NCBI RefSeq assembly: GCF_001642475.1
Contig: NW_019174010.1
Location: 62,001 to 126,000, forward strand
DNA from: Fonsecaea monophora
Lineage: Eukaryota > Ascomycota > Eurotiomycetes > Chaetothyriales > Herpotrichiellaceae
Reading direction: 5' to 3'
DNA length: 64,000 nt
Both the position numbers and the translations under genes were made by a program. Shown here piece by piece: positions 20,055 to 32,100 of this stretch (the first letter of the stretch is position 1; every line of letters starts with the position of its first letter). The notes beneath the pieces are model-generated. The model ran no database searches and was not told the origin of the DNA. It worked only from the letters and a program-made list of their open reading frames with translations.

Positions 20055-21889
20055 ATGACGAAGCAAGAGGCGCCCCTGATCTTTGTCCTGCAATCAACCT
20101 CTCCCCAATCACAGAAGGAAAAGGAGCTTCAGGACGCGGAGCGCAAAGCCCACGCTGCCAAAGTCGCACATGCAAGGCGTCGCCACCACGTGCGAGGAGT
20201 CGGACAGGTCAGACACGGGAGGCCTGCCCGGCCTTCAGCAGGTGGTGGCGGTGGTGGTCGTAAGAAAGGTTTGTGGCAGGTCCGAGTAAAAACTTGAACA
20301 GTTCCCTCTCGCTGGACGGGACCATATGCTGACTCTTCGGATCAAAATCTGTGACAGGTAATTATTGGATAGACGAGACTGCACAGGAGGAGAATGTCCC
20401 AGCCGCTACGCTCCCAATCACGCCTCAACGAAGCCCTATTCCGCTCTCGCCACACGGCTCCTCTGATCCGTTCAACGCTCAGGCCATCCCCGTCACGCCG
20501 CGGGTCCATCAAGTCTTGCAGTATGCGAACCAGTCGCTGTTGAGCCTCTTTGCCACGAGCTACATTCGGCGATTGTTCGCGGATCCCTGGAGACGGTACT
20601 TCGACCCCAAGAATTACGGAGCCCTTCGGGACATCAAGTCGTTTGATTGGACCTGGGAGTGGTCTTCGGCCGAGGAGGGCGCACTCTCCTCGTACGTCTC
20701 GATGTACGCCATCTCCATAACGCGATTCCTGCCCAAGGACGCACACAAGGAATACTCGGTCATGGCCTTGAGCCTCCGGACACGGAGTCTCGAGGTGCTG
20801 CGTAAGAGAATAAGCGATTTGGATGGGACACGTCGGCCAGAAATGACGCTCATCATGTGTGTGATGCGTCTGTTCCGCATGGACTCGTTTGCGGGGGACG
20901 TCAAGGCGGCGCGCTTGCATGCGAACATGATCCGTGGCTTTGCCGACTCGGTCCCAGAGCTGGAACAACGGGGCCACTTCATCCGCATGTTGGTGTACAA
21001 TGACATCGTCTCGGCGACGAACCAGCTTCGGCGGCCTTTGTTGGACTATAAGCATTGGATCCAGGCCTTCTCGAATGAATGCCACGCATTGATCGATCAT
21101 TGCCTGCCACCCGATCCCTCGGACGACTCAGACATCCACCATTCGGTCTCGTTGGGCCCACTCCGCAAGGCCATGAAGCGTCTTCAATGGTATCTGTCCT
21201 TTGGCAAAAACACCGTCACGCCTGGTACTTTGCGGGAAGCGGAGATGATCCATCGCTGGGTAATCCTGGATGCTCAAAGGGACATGGCAACCCTCTTACA
21301 CCTCTACGCCGACTTGACCGACGATCATGATTCCCACCAGGAACCCCACCTCACAAACATAGCTTTGACATTGACGTTGATCATGTCCCTCCAAAAGAGC
21401 CTTTGGGAGGCCAAACTCAACGGCATTGATATCTGTGACTCCTCCCGCTTCATCTTGCCACGGCTGGAGCGGGTCATGAGATCGATCACCGAGTCGTCAA
21501 CCATAGAAGACCTGCATTACTACCGGGAGGCACACCTTTGGGTCTTTTTTGTCGGAGCCCAAATGGAGCAGCAGAAGCTCAAGGCGAGCCACCCGAGTCC
21601 CGCGCGGCAAAAGCCTCGGGCCGCACCGCCCTCGCTGTGGTTCAGCAACATGCTCGTCCTACAGGCGCGGTTCCTGAATCTGTGGGAATGGTCCGACGCG
21701 CGGGAATTGATGCTGAGTTTCGTCCTCAACGAGTTCTGGGAGCCGTCGCCTTTAATTTGGTACGAGCCCATTGTGCAAAACATAAGTGACCAGATAGATG
21801 AGGCAGCGACGGCGTCTGGTAGCGGAATGTCGGTGATGGCGCTGACGGGGCCGTCCGACAGCGTTTGCTGGCCAAAGTACAGTGCCTGA
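20055..21889 (+). CDS. Fungal-specific transcription factor domain protein (fungal_trans_2 type) without visible zinc cluster
   Basis: Exons 20055-20259 and 20358-21889 give 578 residues. The start is hydrophobic-basic (MTKQEAPLIFVLQSTSPQ), followed by a basic helix RKAHAAKVAHARRRHH and a Gly-rich stretch. The C-terminal 450 residues are helical and resemble the fungal_trans_2 middle-homology region of regulators, with marks such as SYVSMYAISITRFLPKDAHK and LFRMDSFAGDVKAARLHANM. No six-Cys Zn2Cys6 motif is present, so direct DNA binding is unproven; this N-terminal form is common among filamentous fungi. Two donors are in phase: GTAAGA at 20260 (chosen, stronger) and GTTTGT at 20269, which adds Arg-Lys-Lys-type residues. 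Likely regulates the adjacent permease, by inference only. Confidence 0.75.
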
Positions 21890-22420
21890 CTTTTGTAGAG
21901 CTTGAGAGCTGTTGCGTTGTGAGATGCGCAGCCCATCTATCTGTACGGGGAAGAAAAGTCTGTAACACTATTTCAATAGACGACTCACTCTGAGATTCAC
22001 ATCGTGGTGCCCTAAATTTCGAGGACATAAAGTTACGAACGAAATATCAGGTGTGAGTGGAAGCAAGGAAGTTGCCCCTTCGAGTTCAGCCTCGTCGAGT
22101 ATCACAATGCAATGCTTGGCAAATCTCCTCCGCCTCCCACGATCACGAAGTACCACAACTAAGTAGAAAATCATTCCAGTACAGAAAAGGCGCACAGTGT
22201 AAAAAAGATCCAAAAACTCAAAAAAAGACGTGATCAGATAATAGCCCTGCCCTGTTGACTCTGTAAACCCACTCAAGCCCTCAGCTACGAAACCCACTGT
22301 ATATATATATTGAAGCCCCCAGAACCTGCACAGCCCACAGAGCCCACCACAAACCCTCTGCTACAGGCCCGCTCTACAGTAATTCTACAGCTACAGCCCT
22401 CGCAGAGTCAATCAGTGCGT

Positions 22421-22467
22421 GGACCAGATTCGTAGATTCCTCTGACACCTCAACAAGAATCTGGTCC
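22421..22467. repeat. Inverted repeat, 11-bp arms, 25-bp loop
   Basis: Arms GGACCAGATTC and GAATCTGGTCC are exact complements. A second 10-bp inverted pair (22435-22444 with 22511-22520) starts inside the loop, so the two hairpins are mutually exclusive. Confidence 0.75.
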
Positions 22468-23149
22468 GAGCCCCCACCCACCACGCCCACAAGGATGCAC
22501 ATTCGGGAGACAGAGGAATCCGTTTCGCGTTGAAGTTGGTCCCATACCTGCAGAACAGGTTTGGTCCGAATGTAGGAGCAAATTCCGAGACTGATATTAA
22601 TATGTCTTAATATTTCCAGAATGATTTGTGGAGAAGGTCTGAGCGGGTCTTGTGGTAAGAGGTGCGGCAGAATTGTGGAAAATCATTGTGGTGAATTCGG
22701 GAGTTTTCCCTTGAGAGTACCCTTCTTCTGGAACAACCGCATATTTGGGGCGATGTGGTGTTTCTGAGGAGTGCCACTCTTGGGACCTTGGAGCAAAGAG
22801 TATACTTACATTCCGTACGTCGATTGGAAACCAGTCGGGAATCCTTGGACAGGTGGTCGAGACAATGGAAGTCTTTGTCAGCTAAACAGGTGGAAAGCTG
22901 TGTTTGCGCATGCACACAATTCCACCATTTACCTGATGGGCTCGCTGAAACCAGAACATGGCAGATTGGGCCTCGATTTCCACCATCCCCGGAAACGAGA
23001 TAATTGTCTCGATCGATATGCCTACCAGTACCAGGAGGGTAATCGAACTATCTCGACCACAAGCCGACAAATGGTGCCAGACAGCATTCCATCGAAGGGT
23101 GGTGGATTTTGGGTAGGCCCAATCACAATCAAAGGCCTTCGGATCCATG

Positions 23150-23165
23150 GTTGAAGGCCTTCAAC
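23150..23165. repeat. Perfect 16-bp palindrome
   Basis: GTTGAAGGCCTTCAAC reads the same on both strands. A further AAGGCCTT lies 10 bp to the left. Could be a dimeric protein binding site; nothing ties it to a gene. Confidence 0.7.
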
Positions 23166-23823
23166 TTTGCAGCTGCTGTAAGATGATGAAAGGTTCCCGT
23201 CGCTTTGAGCTTGCCTCTCATGAGATAATCCAGCTGAACAGAGCGTCTTCCTCCTGCTGAGTGTCATGAACTTCAGATGCGGACGGTTCACGTCATCCTG
23301 GTGAAAGCACATCAAAGCCAGTGTCAACAGACTTGTGACCGGGTCCAACACCATGCAAATTGGGTCCAAGACAGGACGTCCTTTGGCACTCAAAAAGCAG
23401 ACATTGTGGAGTAGGAAGTCGTGGGTTGACTGCAAGGATTCAGGTGAGTGATGACTTGAGGGCCGTCATTGTAAGTGACATATTTGAGAAGGACGGGCTG
23501 CGCTTCATCACTGCAGAAGAGTGATGCAATATGGTCAAGGGGGGTCCGCTGCATCAAACAAGGGGAATGGATATTTGCACAGACTTCGTCCGTTGTGGTG
23601 AATATCACGCCAAGACCTCAATAGCTGCGTTGAATTCCATCTTGATCCACCGCAATATATTCTCTCTCTTCCGCTTGCTCCACCGTTTCCACACGTGACC
23701 ACGCTAGACTTTAAAATGGCGTTTCTTGTCGCTCTCGCGATCCTGGCAAAATGCTGCTTGTTTGCAGTCACCTTCCTCCTCTCAAACACCGTCGCCTACT
23801 ACATCCTCCAAAAGAACATCGGC

Positions 23824-24809
23824 ATGATGGAAGAGTTTCAGTCCGAGACCGACAGCGACTACACCAGTTACTGGCGTGACTGGGTGAGTTTTCGATCCCA
23901 CCCCCGTCCCCTTTGTCAAAGGCCTCAGATTCATCTCACACGCAAATTCACTTGGCGCCCCGAAATGACAAGTATGGCTTCTTTTGCAAATGTGCTGACA
24001 TTCACTTGCAGTTCATCTCCTCGCGTGGCAACGAGTACTTTTGTGAAATCGACGAAGAATACATCACCGACCGCTTCAACTTGACTGGCCTTAACACGGA
24101 AGTCCACTACTACCAACACGCACTCGACCTCATCACTGACGTGTTCGACCTCGACTGTGAAGACGACATGCGCGAGACGATTGAAAAGTCCGCCCGTCAC
24201 CTGTACGGCCTGGTCCACGCGCGCTACATCGTCACCACCCGCGGCTTGGCCAAGATGGTTGAGAAATTCAAGAAATCTGATTTCGGCCGCTGCCCACGTG
24301 TCATGTGCGAGAGCCACCCGCTTCTGCCATTCGGTCCCAGCGACAACCCGGGCCTCAAGACGGTGAAGCTCTACTGCGCCAAGTGCGAGGACATCTACAA
24401 CCCGAAATCGTCCCGGCACGCCGCCATCGACGGTGCTTACTTTGGCAGTTCCTTCCACAACATCTTGTTCCAGGTCTACCCCGCTCTCGTGCCCGTCAAG
24501 TCCAGGAGACGCTACGAGCCCAAGGTCTTCGGATTTAAAGTTCACCACGCGGCTGTCTTGGCTAGGTGGCAGGACGTCGTGAGGAGACAACAGCGAAAGC
24601 GCTTGGAGGATGCCCACGTCATTGCCGAGGGACAGCAACTGTTTGTCGAAGACGCCGAAAGCAGCGATGGGGCAGGTGACGACCGCGTCGAAGAACTAGA
24701 CGACGAAGTCGGCAACAACGGCGATAGGAGAGTGGGCGCTCACGGTGGCGAAACTGAGGGTGTGGCCTTGTACGGAACGACCCCGGCCGGCGGACAAGCT
24801 GCGCATTGA
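23824..24809 (+). CDS. CKB1: Casein kinase II regulatory (beta) subunit
   Basis: Non-catalytic subunit that dimerises through a zinc finger and docks two CK2 alpha chains. Exons 23824-23883 and 24012-24809, 128-bp intron, 285 residues. Near-invariant blocks: QSETDSDYTSYWRDW, FISSRGNEYFCEIDEEYITD, TGLNTEVHYYQHALDLITDV and the zinc ligands Cys114, Cys119, Cys142 and Cys145 (RCPRVMC...YCAKC). A tail of about 70 residues rich in Asp, Glu and Gly follows the conserved end (PKVFGFKVHH). Start chosen at the double Met before EEFQSETDSD, which matches the family. The same frame is open 5' to an ATG at 23716 and would add a 36-residue very hydrophobic extension. Confidence 0.95.
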
Positions 24810-25573
24810 ACTGTGGACACCGGACACATCACGAGAACGCATTAAACGAGATGGCGACGAAACGGCGTTATGAGATCATGAAGGATGGCTGGGCAGCACT
24901 GACTGAGGGAAAGGAAAGGAATGGCGTCAAGGCGTGTTATTGCTTTTGTGTAAAGCGTTCTCGAGCATACCGGCATCGGCATCGGCGTCGGCGTCAAGGC
25001 GTCTGCCGCCCTCCTGGGAGAAACTGAACACATTCAGAGGGATTCTGAGGCTGAATCATGGAAAGAAACAAAGACGGACGGACAGACAGACACAGACAGG
25101 AGCCGGACGGATCGCCATAAAAGGCAAAGAAAGGTGTGATAATGTCCACACGAACGGCATGGCAGATCCAGACCCAGATCTAGATCCAGCTTCCCCATAC
25201 CCAGAGTATGTACATACTTGTTCTTGAAAGAACTCGCCGATGTCTTTCCGACGCCCGAACACTGCAATGAGCTTGAAACGGAAAAAAAAAGAGCATCTCC
25301 AAAAATTCAAAGAATTGATTTCTTCTTCTCATTTATGATTTTAAAAACTGGCTAAATGGCTAACAAGCGAAGAACGACTTATCCCCTCAGCTGCTGGATA
25401 TCTGATACGCTGGCACTGCTCGTCCCAAAAATACCGCCGACCTTGCCCAATCTAGGCCGTGTTGAAGTTCCCAGCATCAGCCATGAAGATGTCGTTTGGC
25501 CTGGAGGACCAGAAACAAGCTGGGCAGTAGGCGCCACGGGCTGGCTCTGGATGTGGCTGATATTCCGAGATCT
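24810..25573. other. Convergent 3' region CKB1/RXT2
   Basis: About 760 bp between facing stop codons. No coding exon or RNA gene seen. Confidence 0.4.
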
Positions 25574-27269
25574 CTAATCTCTTCGTCTCCTCTTGCCCTT
25601 GCGTCCCGTGTCCTCCTGGGCCTCGTCCACTTCTTCGTCCTTCCCCTTCTTCAGCTCCTCGGGCTGCAGTCCCCAGGCCTCGGCGTCGATCCAGTCCTCT
25701 CCGTCAGAACACTCGCCCACGTGGCCCTCGGTTCTGCACCAGTTCCAGACCTTGTCCCGCATCCTTTTCGCCTTGATCAGCTTGCCCAGCACGGCCTCGT
25801 AGCCGCGCACGCTCTCCTCTTGCTTTTGGATGTACATCATCAGGAGACGACGGGTTTCGATGAGCTCGTCGACCGGAAGGCCGAGGCGGGCGAGGCTTCG
25901 TGGTGGTCGGTGATTTGCTGCTAGGACAGCTGGGAGAAGGAATAACGGGTCTGGTTGAAGGAGGTATGAGTCTATGGTTGAAACCGTCGATTCGGGAGAA
26001 AAGGGAGGAGTAGGTGCAGTCGAGCTGTTGTGCTCGGCAGCCAGGGCTCGAGTAATTCTTCGTGTGGGTTTCGGTCGATCCTCGTCTTCAGACACCGTTT
26101 CACCATCCTGCTCTTGTTCCCGCTCTTGTTCATCTCCTGCCACAACTTTGGACTCTTCTTGGGCTTCTTCTGCGCCTGTCTCTGGCGCGTCCTCTTTCGC
26201 AGGTGGTTCTTCTTTATGCACCCCATTCGTTTTTGGATGTTCCAATTCACCACCAGCTACTTCTTTGGAAGGCTGCTCCTCTGTCGTTTCTGGATGTAGT
26301 CGGGATTTGTTGGGTTTTGTAGCTTGATGCCTATCATTTGCGTTCGGGCTCTTCTCTTGGACACTGGGCGCGGCATTGGACATTGCCTCATCCTTTTCTC
26401 CATTCGCGTAGTTGTGCCCGTTGACTCCGTTCTGGGTGTTCTCGCTCTCGAATCCGCGCTTCCTCTTCTTTCCCGCTTGCTGTAGGAGCAATTTGGGTTT
26501 GGGGTCAAAGAGATCCCAATCGTCCACACCTTCGGTACTCTCAAGAGGCATCCACGGCTCGTCTCCCATGAACTGCCTGTTCAGATTTTTGGCCCGCCAG
26601 AGATTTGTTCGTTCTTGGCGCAGTTTCTCCTCAGTAGATCTGATCATATCAGGAAGGGCACGGTCGGTAAAGGGTAAAGATAACGTAGGGTGGCTCGAAA
26701 GCTCAGAAGGATGCTTTAGAGGACATAACAGCTCTGGCAGACCATATCAGCGATCGTTTCAACATCACAGGGATGCAGCTGGGGGTCAGTACCTTCAAGA
26801 CGGATGCCAGCGTAGGCATTCTCGTCCTCTGCATCGGCATCTGCCTCGGCGTCACTTTCGCTGTCGTCCAGTTCGTCGCCGTATTCATTGTATCTTCTCG
26901 GGTTGCGTTGCAGAATGTATCGCGCGTAACCAGCATGTTCTATTTTCTGTGCGCGCGGTGAGCTTCTCGGACCCGGCAAATGTTTGCATGCGACCATACT
27001 TGCTTATGGCCTTCTGGGCCCTGCGGATACGGCAGAGAGCCAGCGTGAATATAGTTCGCACCACGTGCTAGTTTATGGCCTCTGTTCGTGGCAGCAGAGG
27101 TGACCTGGTCGGCTGGACCTGAAAGGTGGAGAGAGAGAGAGGATTAGCTCGACCGTACGCAGGGAGCAGGTCTCAAGAATCAAGGATGTCATGTACCGTC
27201 TCTTTCGCGTCGTAGGGTTCGCTTGAGCGCCGCGATTGTCTCTGCAATCTCTACATGTTGAGGAGGCAT
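25574..27269 (-). CDS. RXT2: Rpd3L histone deacetylase complex subunit, RXT2-like, four exons
   Basis: Fungal member of the RXT2 family, a component of the large Rpd3 histone deacetylase complex. Exons 27197-27269, 27000-27118, 26793-26946 and 25574-26733 give 501 residues; introns of 78, 53 and 59 bp are all GT-AG. The conserved N-terminal domain (about 20-200) shows the expected order: MPPQHVEIAETIAALKRTLR, TNRGHKLARGANYIHAG, KIEHAGYARYILQRNP, an acidic patch, then LCPLKHPSELSSHPTLSLPF and FMGDEPWMPL. The middle is disordered and rich in Glu/Lys, followed by a helical segment (VDELIETRRLLMMYIQKQEE) and a basic end KGKRRRRD likely to act as nuclear signal. Assignment rests on domain pattern; confidence in the exon chain is high because every junction restores the family pattern. 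Confidence 0.88.
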
Positions 27270-27840
27270 GTTTGTGGTCCAGAGTGCGAAGGGGGAGTGG
27301 CAGCGAGGGACGAGGGTGACAAAAGATCAGCCCAGGAAGTTCGAGGATTAGCGGGGTTGGAAAGGCTGGAAGCAAAGGACGAAAAGGCAAAGCCACGATC
27401 AATTACCACGCCGCATTTTGAGTGTACTAGTATTATAGGCTTGACATGGGAAGAATGAGTCGAACGAAACAGCAAGGGAGGGTCGCAGGTCGACTTTCAA
27501 ACTTCACCATCCCTCACTCCTCATCCAGTTGCTCACAAGAAAGACTGGAGCCAATCACAACATGCGCCCTGGACTGGAGCCGCGGCAAAGTTGCCCGAAT
27601 AAAAGGGCCTTTCAGGGTTCACAGCGTTTTCCAATTTATGACGCAATGCTTCCAGCAAAGCAACCGAGAACACTCGTCGAGGTCGTGTCGAAACCCTTGA
27701 GTGCTCGATGTGGCCTGAGGCATGAGGGTTTCCCCAGGCCGAGCCATGACCGATCGCAGGAGTTCCCTCTTGATATTTTGTAGCCAGTCAACTGCATCGG
27801 GAGTAACTATCGTCCTTTCGACCGAGCAGCCCTCGCCCGC
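27270..27840. promoter_or_regulatory. RXT2 promoter / OPI3 3' region
   Basis: 570 bp between two minus-strand genes. OPI3 ends at 27841 upstream of RXT2. No feature seen. Confidence 0.4.
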
Positions 27841-28706
27841 TCATGCCTTCTTTTTGCCCTGCTGCTTCGTCATGGACCGAGTTACAGGTCGGGCATCCTT
27901 TTTCGCGTAGATTTCCGCCGTGAAGGGACTGGGGACTCGTCAGTGATCGCAACACAACAAAGGATTGAAGGTCTCTCACTCTTCGAATCGTAGTGCGCCG
28001 AGATACATCACAAAGACCTCCAACGTCAGCAGCACCCCAGCCACGCGGCCATAATATAGAGCCGTGCCCAAGAATGATAGCGTGCTCCCCCAGTACATTG
28101 GTGCGTCGGTGACATTGAACGGAAACCCTTCAACTTTATGGTCCATCAAGATGCCAAAGTAGTCGCCCAAGTAGGTCCCAGTGACACCCAAGGCGTACAT
28201 GCTGGACAAGACGAGGACGTTTCCGCTGAGAAAGAGGATGGCGCCGAGTTCTGGCTGATGTAGTAAGGGATAGATCGGCTGCTGCTCAAGCGCGGATTTG
28301 TAGAGAGAGTCTCGAATGATGCCAATGCCGAAGATGGTCACAGCCAGGGCGTAGCAGCCATAATAGGGCGAGCCAAAGGCCTTGGTCAAAAAATGAGTCT
28401 TGTGCTCTGTTCTTGTCAGTCACAAAGTTATCCGAACGGAAAATGTTTCTTGCCTTGTCGAGCGACGATGCTTCTACAGTCAGTCTCTGAACAAACCAAC
28501 GTCGGAATGCTCGGTACTTACTTCCAGAAGATGGGATTGAACGCGATAGCCACGGCCGCAACTTGAGGATTTTGTTAGCCCCATATCCCATTGCCAACAA
28601 GCCCGTGCCCTCGAGCCTTACCATAGAGTGATGGCTGAGATGTGTCGATAAAGCCAATCTTCTCTTTCCCCGTCAATCCAGCAAAGAGGTTCTGAATCTT
28701 CTCCAT
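27841..28706 (-). CDS. OPI3: Phosphatidyl-N-methylethanolamine N-methyltransferase (class B, Opi3/PEMT type), five exons
   Basis: ER membrane enzyme that carries out the last methylations of phosphatidylethanolamine to phosphatidylcholine with S-adenosylmethionine. Exons 28622-28706, 28522-28561, 28454-28470, 27980-28406 and 27841-27928 give 218 residues, near the usual 200-210. Spliced N-terminus reads IDTSQPSLY-VAAVAIAFNPIFW-NIVARQ-EHKTHFLTKAFG, as in other fungal Opi3. The catalytic core has GTYLGDYFGILMDHKVEGFP and MYWGSTLSFLGTALYYGRV; the C-terminus is basic. Two oddities: the third exon is only 17 nt (20 nt if the first AG of TAGAAG is used), and the following 47-bp intron begins with GC (AAG|GCAAGA) rather than GT. 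Confidence 0.92.
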
Positions 28707-29154
28707 TCTTGAGGCCGATCTGACCGAGCTCTTCCTCAGTCGAATGTACTTTACTGGACAGGCGCAAAAACAAGTGAAAAAGCCACGGGTAAAAAGAAAG
28801 AAACGCGCGAACCTGAATTGAGACGAACGATGTTGCTTGGCGCAGACAGATATGACGTGACGTGATTGCATCTACAAATTGGAACCCGTTGCTAAGATTA
28901 AATATATCGGAGAAGTCCAGAGAGTCGCCAAGTTCCCCATCCAGACACTTTTGGAATTCCATGAGATAGATACTTCACTCTATTCTTTCGACAATGTTTG
29001 TATATGGCAGCAGTGCTTTCTGGCTACTCCTCTGGTCACCATTCGTTTTGCTCGTATCTAGATATCTCGATATCTACACATCCACAAAACCATATGGATG
29101 ACGGGAGAACCTTTCTACATTCATATTGACTACCAGATTGATGCACAAATGCAC
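28707..29154. promoter_or_regulatory. OPI3 promoter / TRAPPC11 3' region
   Basis: About 450 bp between two minus-strand genes; nothing else recognised. Confidence 0.35.
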
Positions 29155-32100
29155 TCAGACCTTGACCAGCACGTTGCCCTTCTTGTCCACCTTGACTCCA
29201 CTACCACCTGGTAGAATCCTCAACGTCTGTCCGAAATATGCATCAACCACATTCATATGCACTGCGATCCATTCGTTCTTCTTATTCGGCAGTATCCGAT
29301 ATTTCAACGACTGCCTGCTGATAGGAACTAGGCTGATCGCGCACGCTTTCGGCCCACTGAACGCGAAGTCCTCGCTCGCCTCCATGGACACGTTGAACGT
29401 GAGATAATGCATGCTCGGGTTCTCGATCGTGAAAGACAGCTTGTGCGCTTCCATGTCCGGCGGTCCGACACCAGTTGGGGAAACGGTGAGCATGACTCTT
29501 GGCTCGGCCATCGGCGCAACGAGGCGAGGTACTTCTAGAAGCGTTGTGCTGACTTCGTCCGAATCTTGTCGGCGCCAACCAATTTGTAGTGCGAGCTCCG
29601 CCGCCACCGTATGCCGATCGCCCAGTATCAGTTTCTGCAGCGAGAGATCAAAATCGAATGTCTCTGTGTGGTCTGGCTCTATCACTGTCGAAATGGTTGC
29701 ATTGGGGTCTTTGGTCGCAACATCTGTGTTTGCAGATTTCCTTACAATGCCAGTGCTCGCTGAACAAACCGCACCCCCTACGACTTTCGTAGCTGTGAGC
29801 AATATAGCCTCAATGACCACAGGCTCCGTGGCGAACGAGTAGAGATTCGCTGCAACGGAGTATAGGTGCTTCAGACCCAGAGGTGTCAAAGAATCGGAGT
29901 GCTGTGGAGGGGCTTCGAAGAAATTCGGCCAAGGCTCGTGGTCGAGCTTGGGGATGAAGTCGTAATTCGCTTCAAAGGGCCGAATGACCCCGACATCGAC
30001 AGTCAGGACCTTTGTAAGAATTGTTTCGGGTTCGGAACGTAGGCGATATGTCGCAAGAAGTTCTACTTCGTGATCAACCGCGGTGGCTGTATCCATTATG
30101 CGGACTGACACGACAGTCTTTCCTGACGATGGAATCGTTCCGAGTTCTCGTTTTTCCAATGTTTGCACTCCCGCTTCCGATGCAGTCGCTGGAGTAGTCT
30201 CGGATCCCGTCCCAATCCACATTATCTGCGCCGCACCCGCAACCGGGCTGATCATGCGGGCGTCGAGCGACACAATTACATCTTCTGCTTCTTCGTTCAA
30301 GATGTCGAAATCTATTGTCACTGATTCGTTAGTGTAGTATGAGCGTCTCAGTCCTGGAGCCTCAATCTTTAGTTTCGGTGGTTTGGGTTGCACGTTGATC
30401 TTATTGAATGCATTTGACTCTTGTCCCAACGATCGAGGCGTGGGTTTGCCCGCTTTCGATTCCCACCACCGACCTATCGAGTGTGAAAAGTCGGTCGAAG
30501 TTGCAGCAAATGAGACAGTCTCGTGGTCGATTATCAGTGTAATGGAAGCGACGACGATTTCCCCAGCCTCCCTAGGCACGACGCGTAGCCGGAATATCTT
30601 GGTGTGGTTCGAAGGAATTGTTAGATCAGCACTGCTCGTCTGTGACGGAACGGCGCCAGCGGAAGATCTCCTTATAGACGACAAGGACATGGCTAATGAT
30701 TCGTCCGCCTGCACGTCTATGAATTTGACAGTCGAGGTCTCGGTGTTGCCACCCTCTTCTCCCTTTGCAACCAGATGGACGGGTTTCAGACCACCTTCGA
30801 AGACAACCTTGATCTCTGATAGGCGGATGGCCGGGAGACCCATCTGTGCTCGAGAAAGGATGCAGAGTTGACACTCCACCGGCTCTCCAACAAATACATC
30901 GTGTGTTGAGAAAGCAAAGGTGGCAACCAGGGGAGAAAGAGCCTCATCAATGCCCACGGCGACAGACAGCGGCTCTTTGTCGGTGCTAGACGGTGGGACC
31001 GCTTGACGGAGATCATAGTTAGTGTTTGGCTTCCGGTCAAATACTTCGTTCGAGAGCTCCCAAATCAGCTGAACGAGTAACTCGCCATCATCGACATGAG
31101 CAAGACAATCAAGGAGTGCCCAGCCCAGACCTTGCAGCAACTTCCACCATCCACCCTGTCTCCATCTTTTGCTATGCCACAACTGTCGCAGTGTCAGGGT
31201 TGCCTCCACCCACGATTCCGTCTCGATTTGTTCAAGAGCTTTCTGGAGCTCGAGAACCTCAATCTTGCGCAGTTGACCTCGCTTTGCGAAATGACGGATG
31301 GCCGCATCCAACGTTGAGATGATGTCCCCCGGGTAGTCGTATCCTGGGGTTCCATCTATGGGAACTTCGCGGTAAGGCTCCAGGGCAAGATAGGTGTCGT
31401 AAAGATGAGCCTTACTGGCAACCATAGAAGCTGGTGAACGACCTGGTGACTGCCTATCTTCCTCTGGGATTTGCAAGGCCCAGCTCCGGCGGGCATAAAT
31501 GCATTTCTTTGCAATATCCAGCCAATATCCCTCATGATGAAGCAGTTCCCAAGGGACAAATCTCTCGCCCACAGAGAGCGACTTGTCCACATCGACAAAG
31601 AGAGGGAGCAAGTCAGGTGCGTTGGGAAGTCCTACATGTAACAGGGGATATTCTGATCGAGATACAAGGTCCGCCATGACTTTTGCCCAGGCAGTCTGCC
31701 ACGCTGCCCAGCCGTAGTTATCTGTTCCCTTACCTCTTCGGTCGACCAGATCTCTGATTCGGTCTCGATGGGCCACCCATGATCTCACTGCTGTCGTCAC
31801 TTGATCGGTCCACAAGAGACACCTGATTGTGCGAAAGGCAATAACATCCGCCAGCAGCCTTGCTTCGTTGAAGCGTGTGCTCCAAACGGCAATAGCATCA
31901 ATAATTTCAGGCGCAAACAGATTATCATAAGCAGTCTCATAGTTCCGACAAGCCGCATCCATCTCTTGCCGGAACTCGGCGAAGACGCCGAGCTTGAATT
32001 CATAACGGACATTCCAACCCTGTGAAGACAGTATGTGCGAGTTCCCCGGCTGTACAGTAGGTTGCGGGGCTGTGCTTCGATTACGCTTGCGTCGTGCATG

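Larger units (their letters stand above)
21890..23823. other. 1.9 kb intergenic region with inverted repeats and an orphan frame
   Basis: No recognisable gene. A short TA run is at 22299-22310. Perfect inverted repeats: GGACCAGATTC 22421-22431 against 22457-22467, and GATTCCTCTG 22435-22444 against 22511-22520. A 16-bp palindrome is at 23150-23165. An open frame at 22771-23154 (+) encodes 127 residues with protein-like composition but no family I recognise. The right end is the CKB1 promoter. Confidence 0.45.

Noticed and set aside
23183..23237. C box ATGATGA and D box CTGA on the plus strand, possible further snoRNA
   Set aside because: Only about 55 nt long, and the guide gives at best a 9-nt match to rRNA that I cannot confirm; no splice context.
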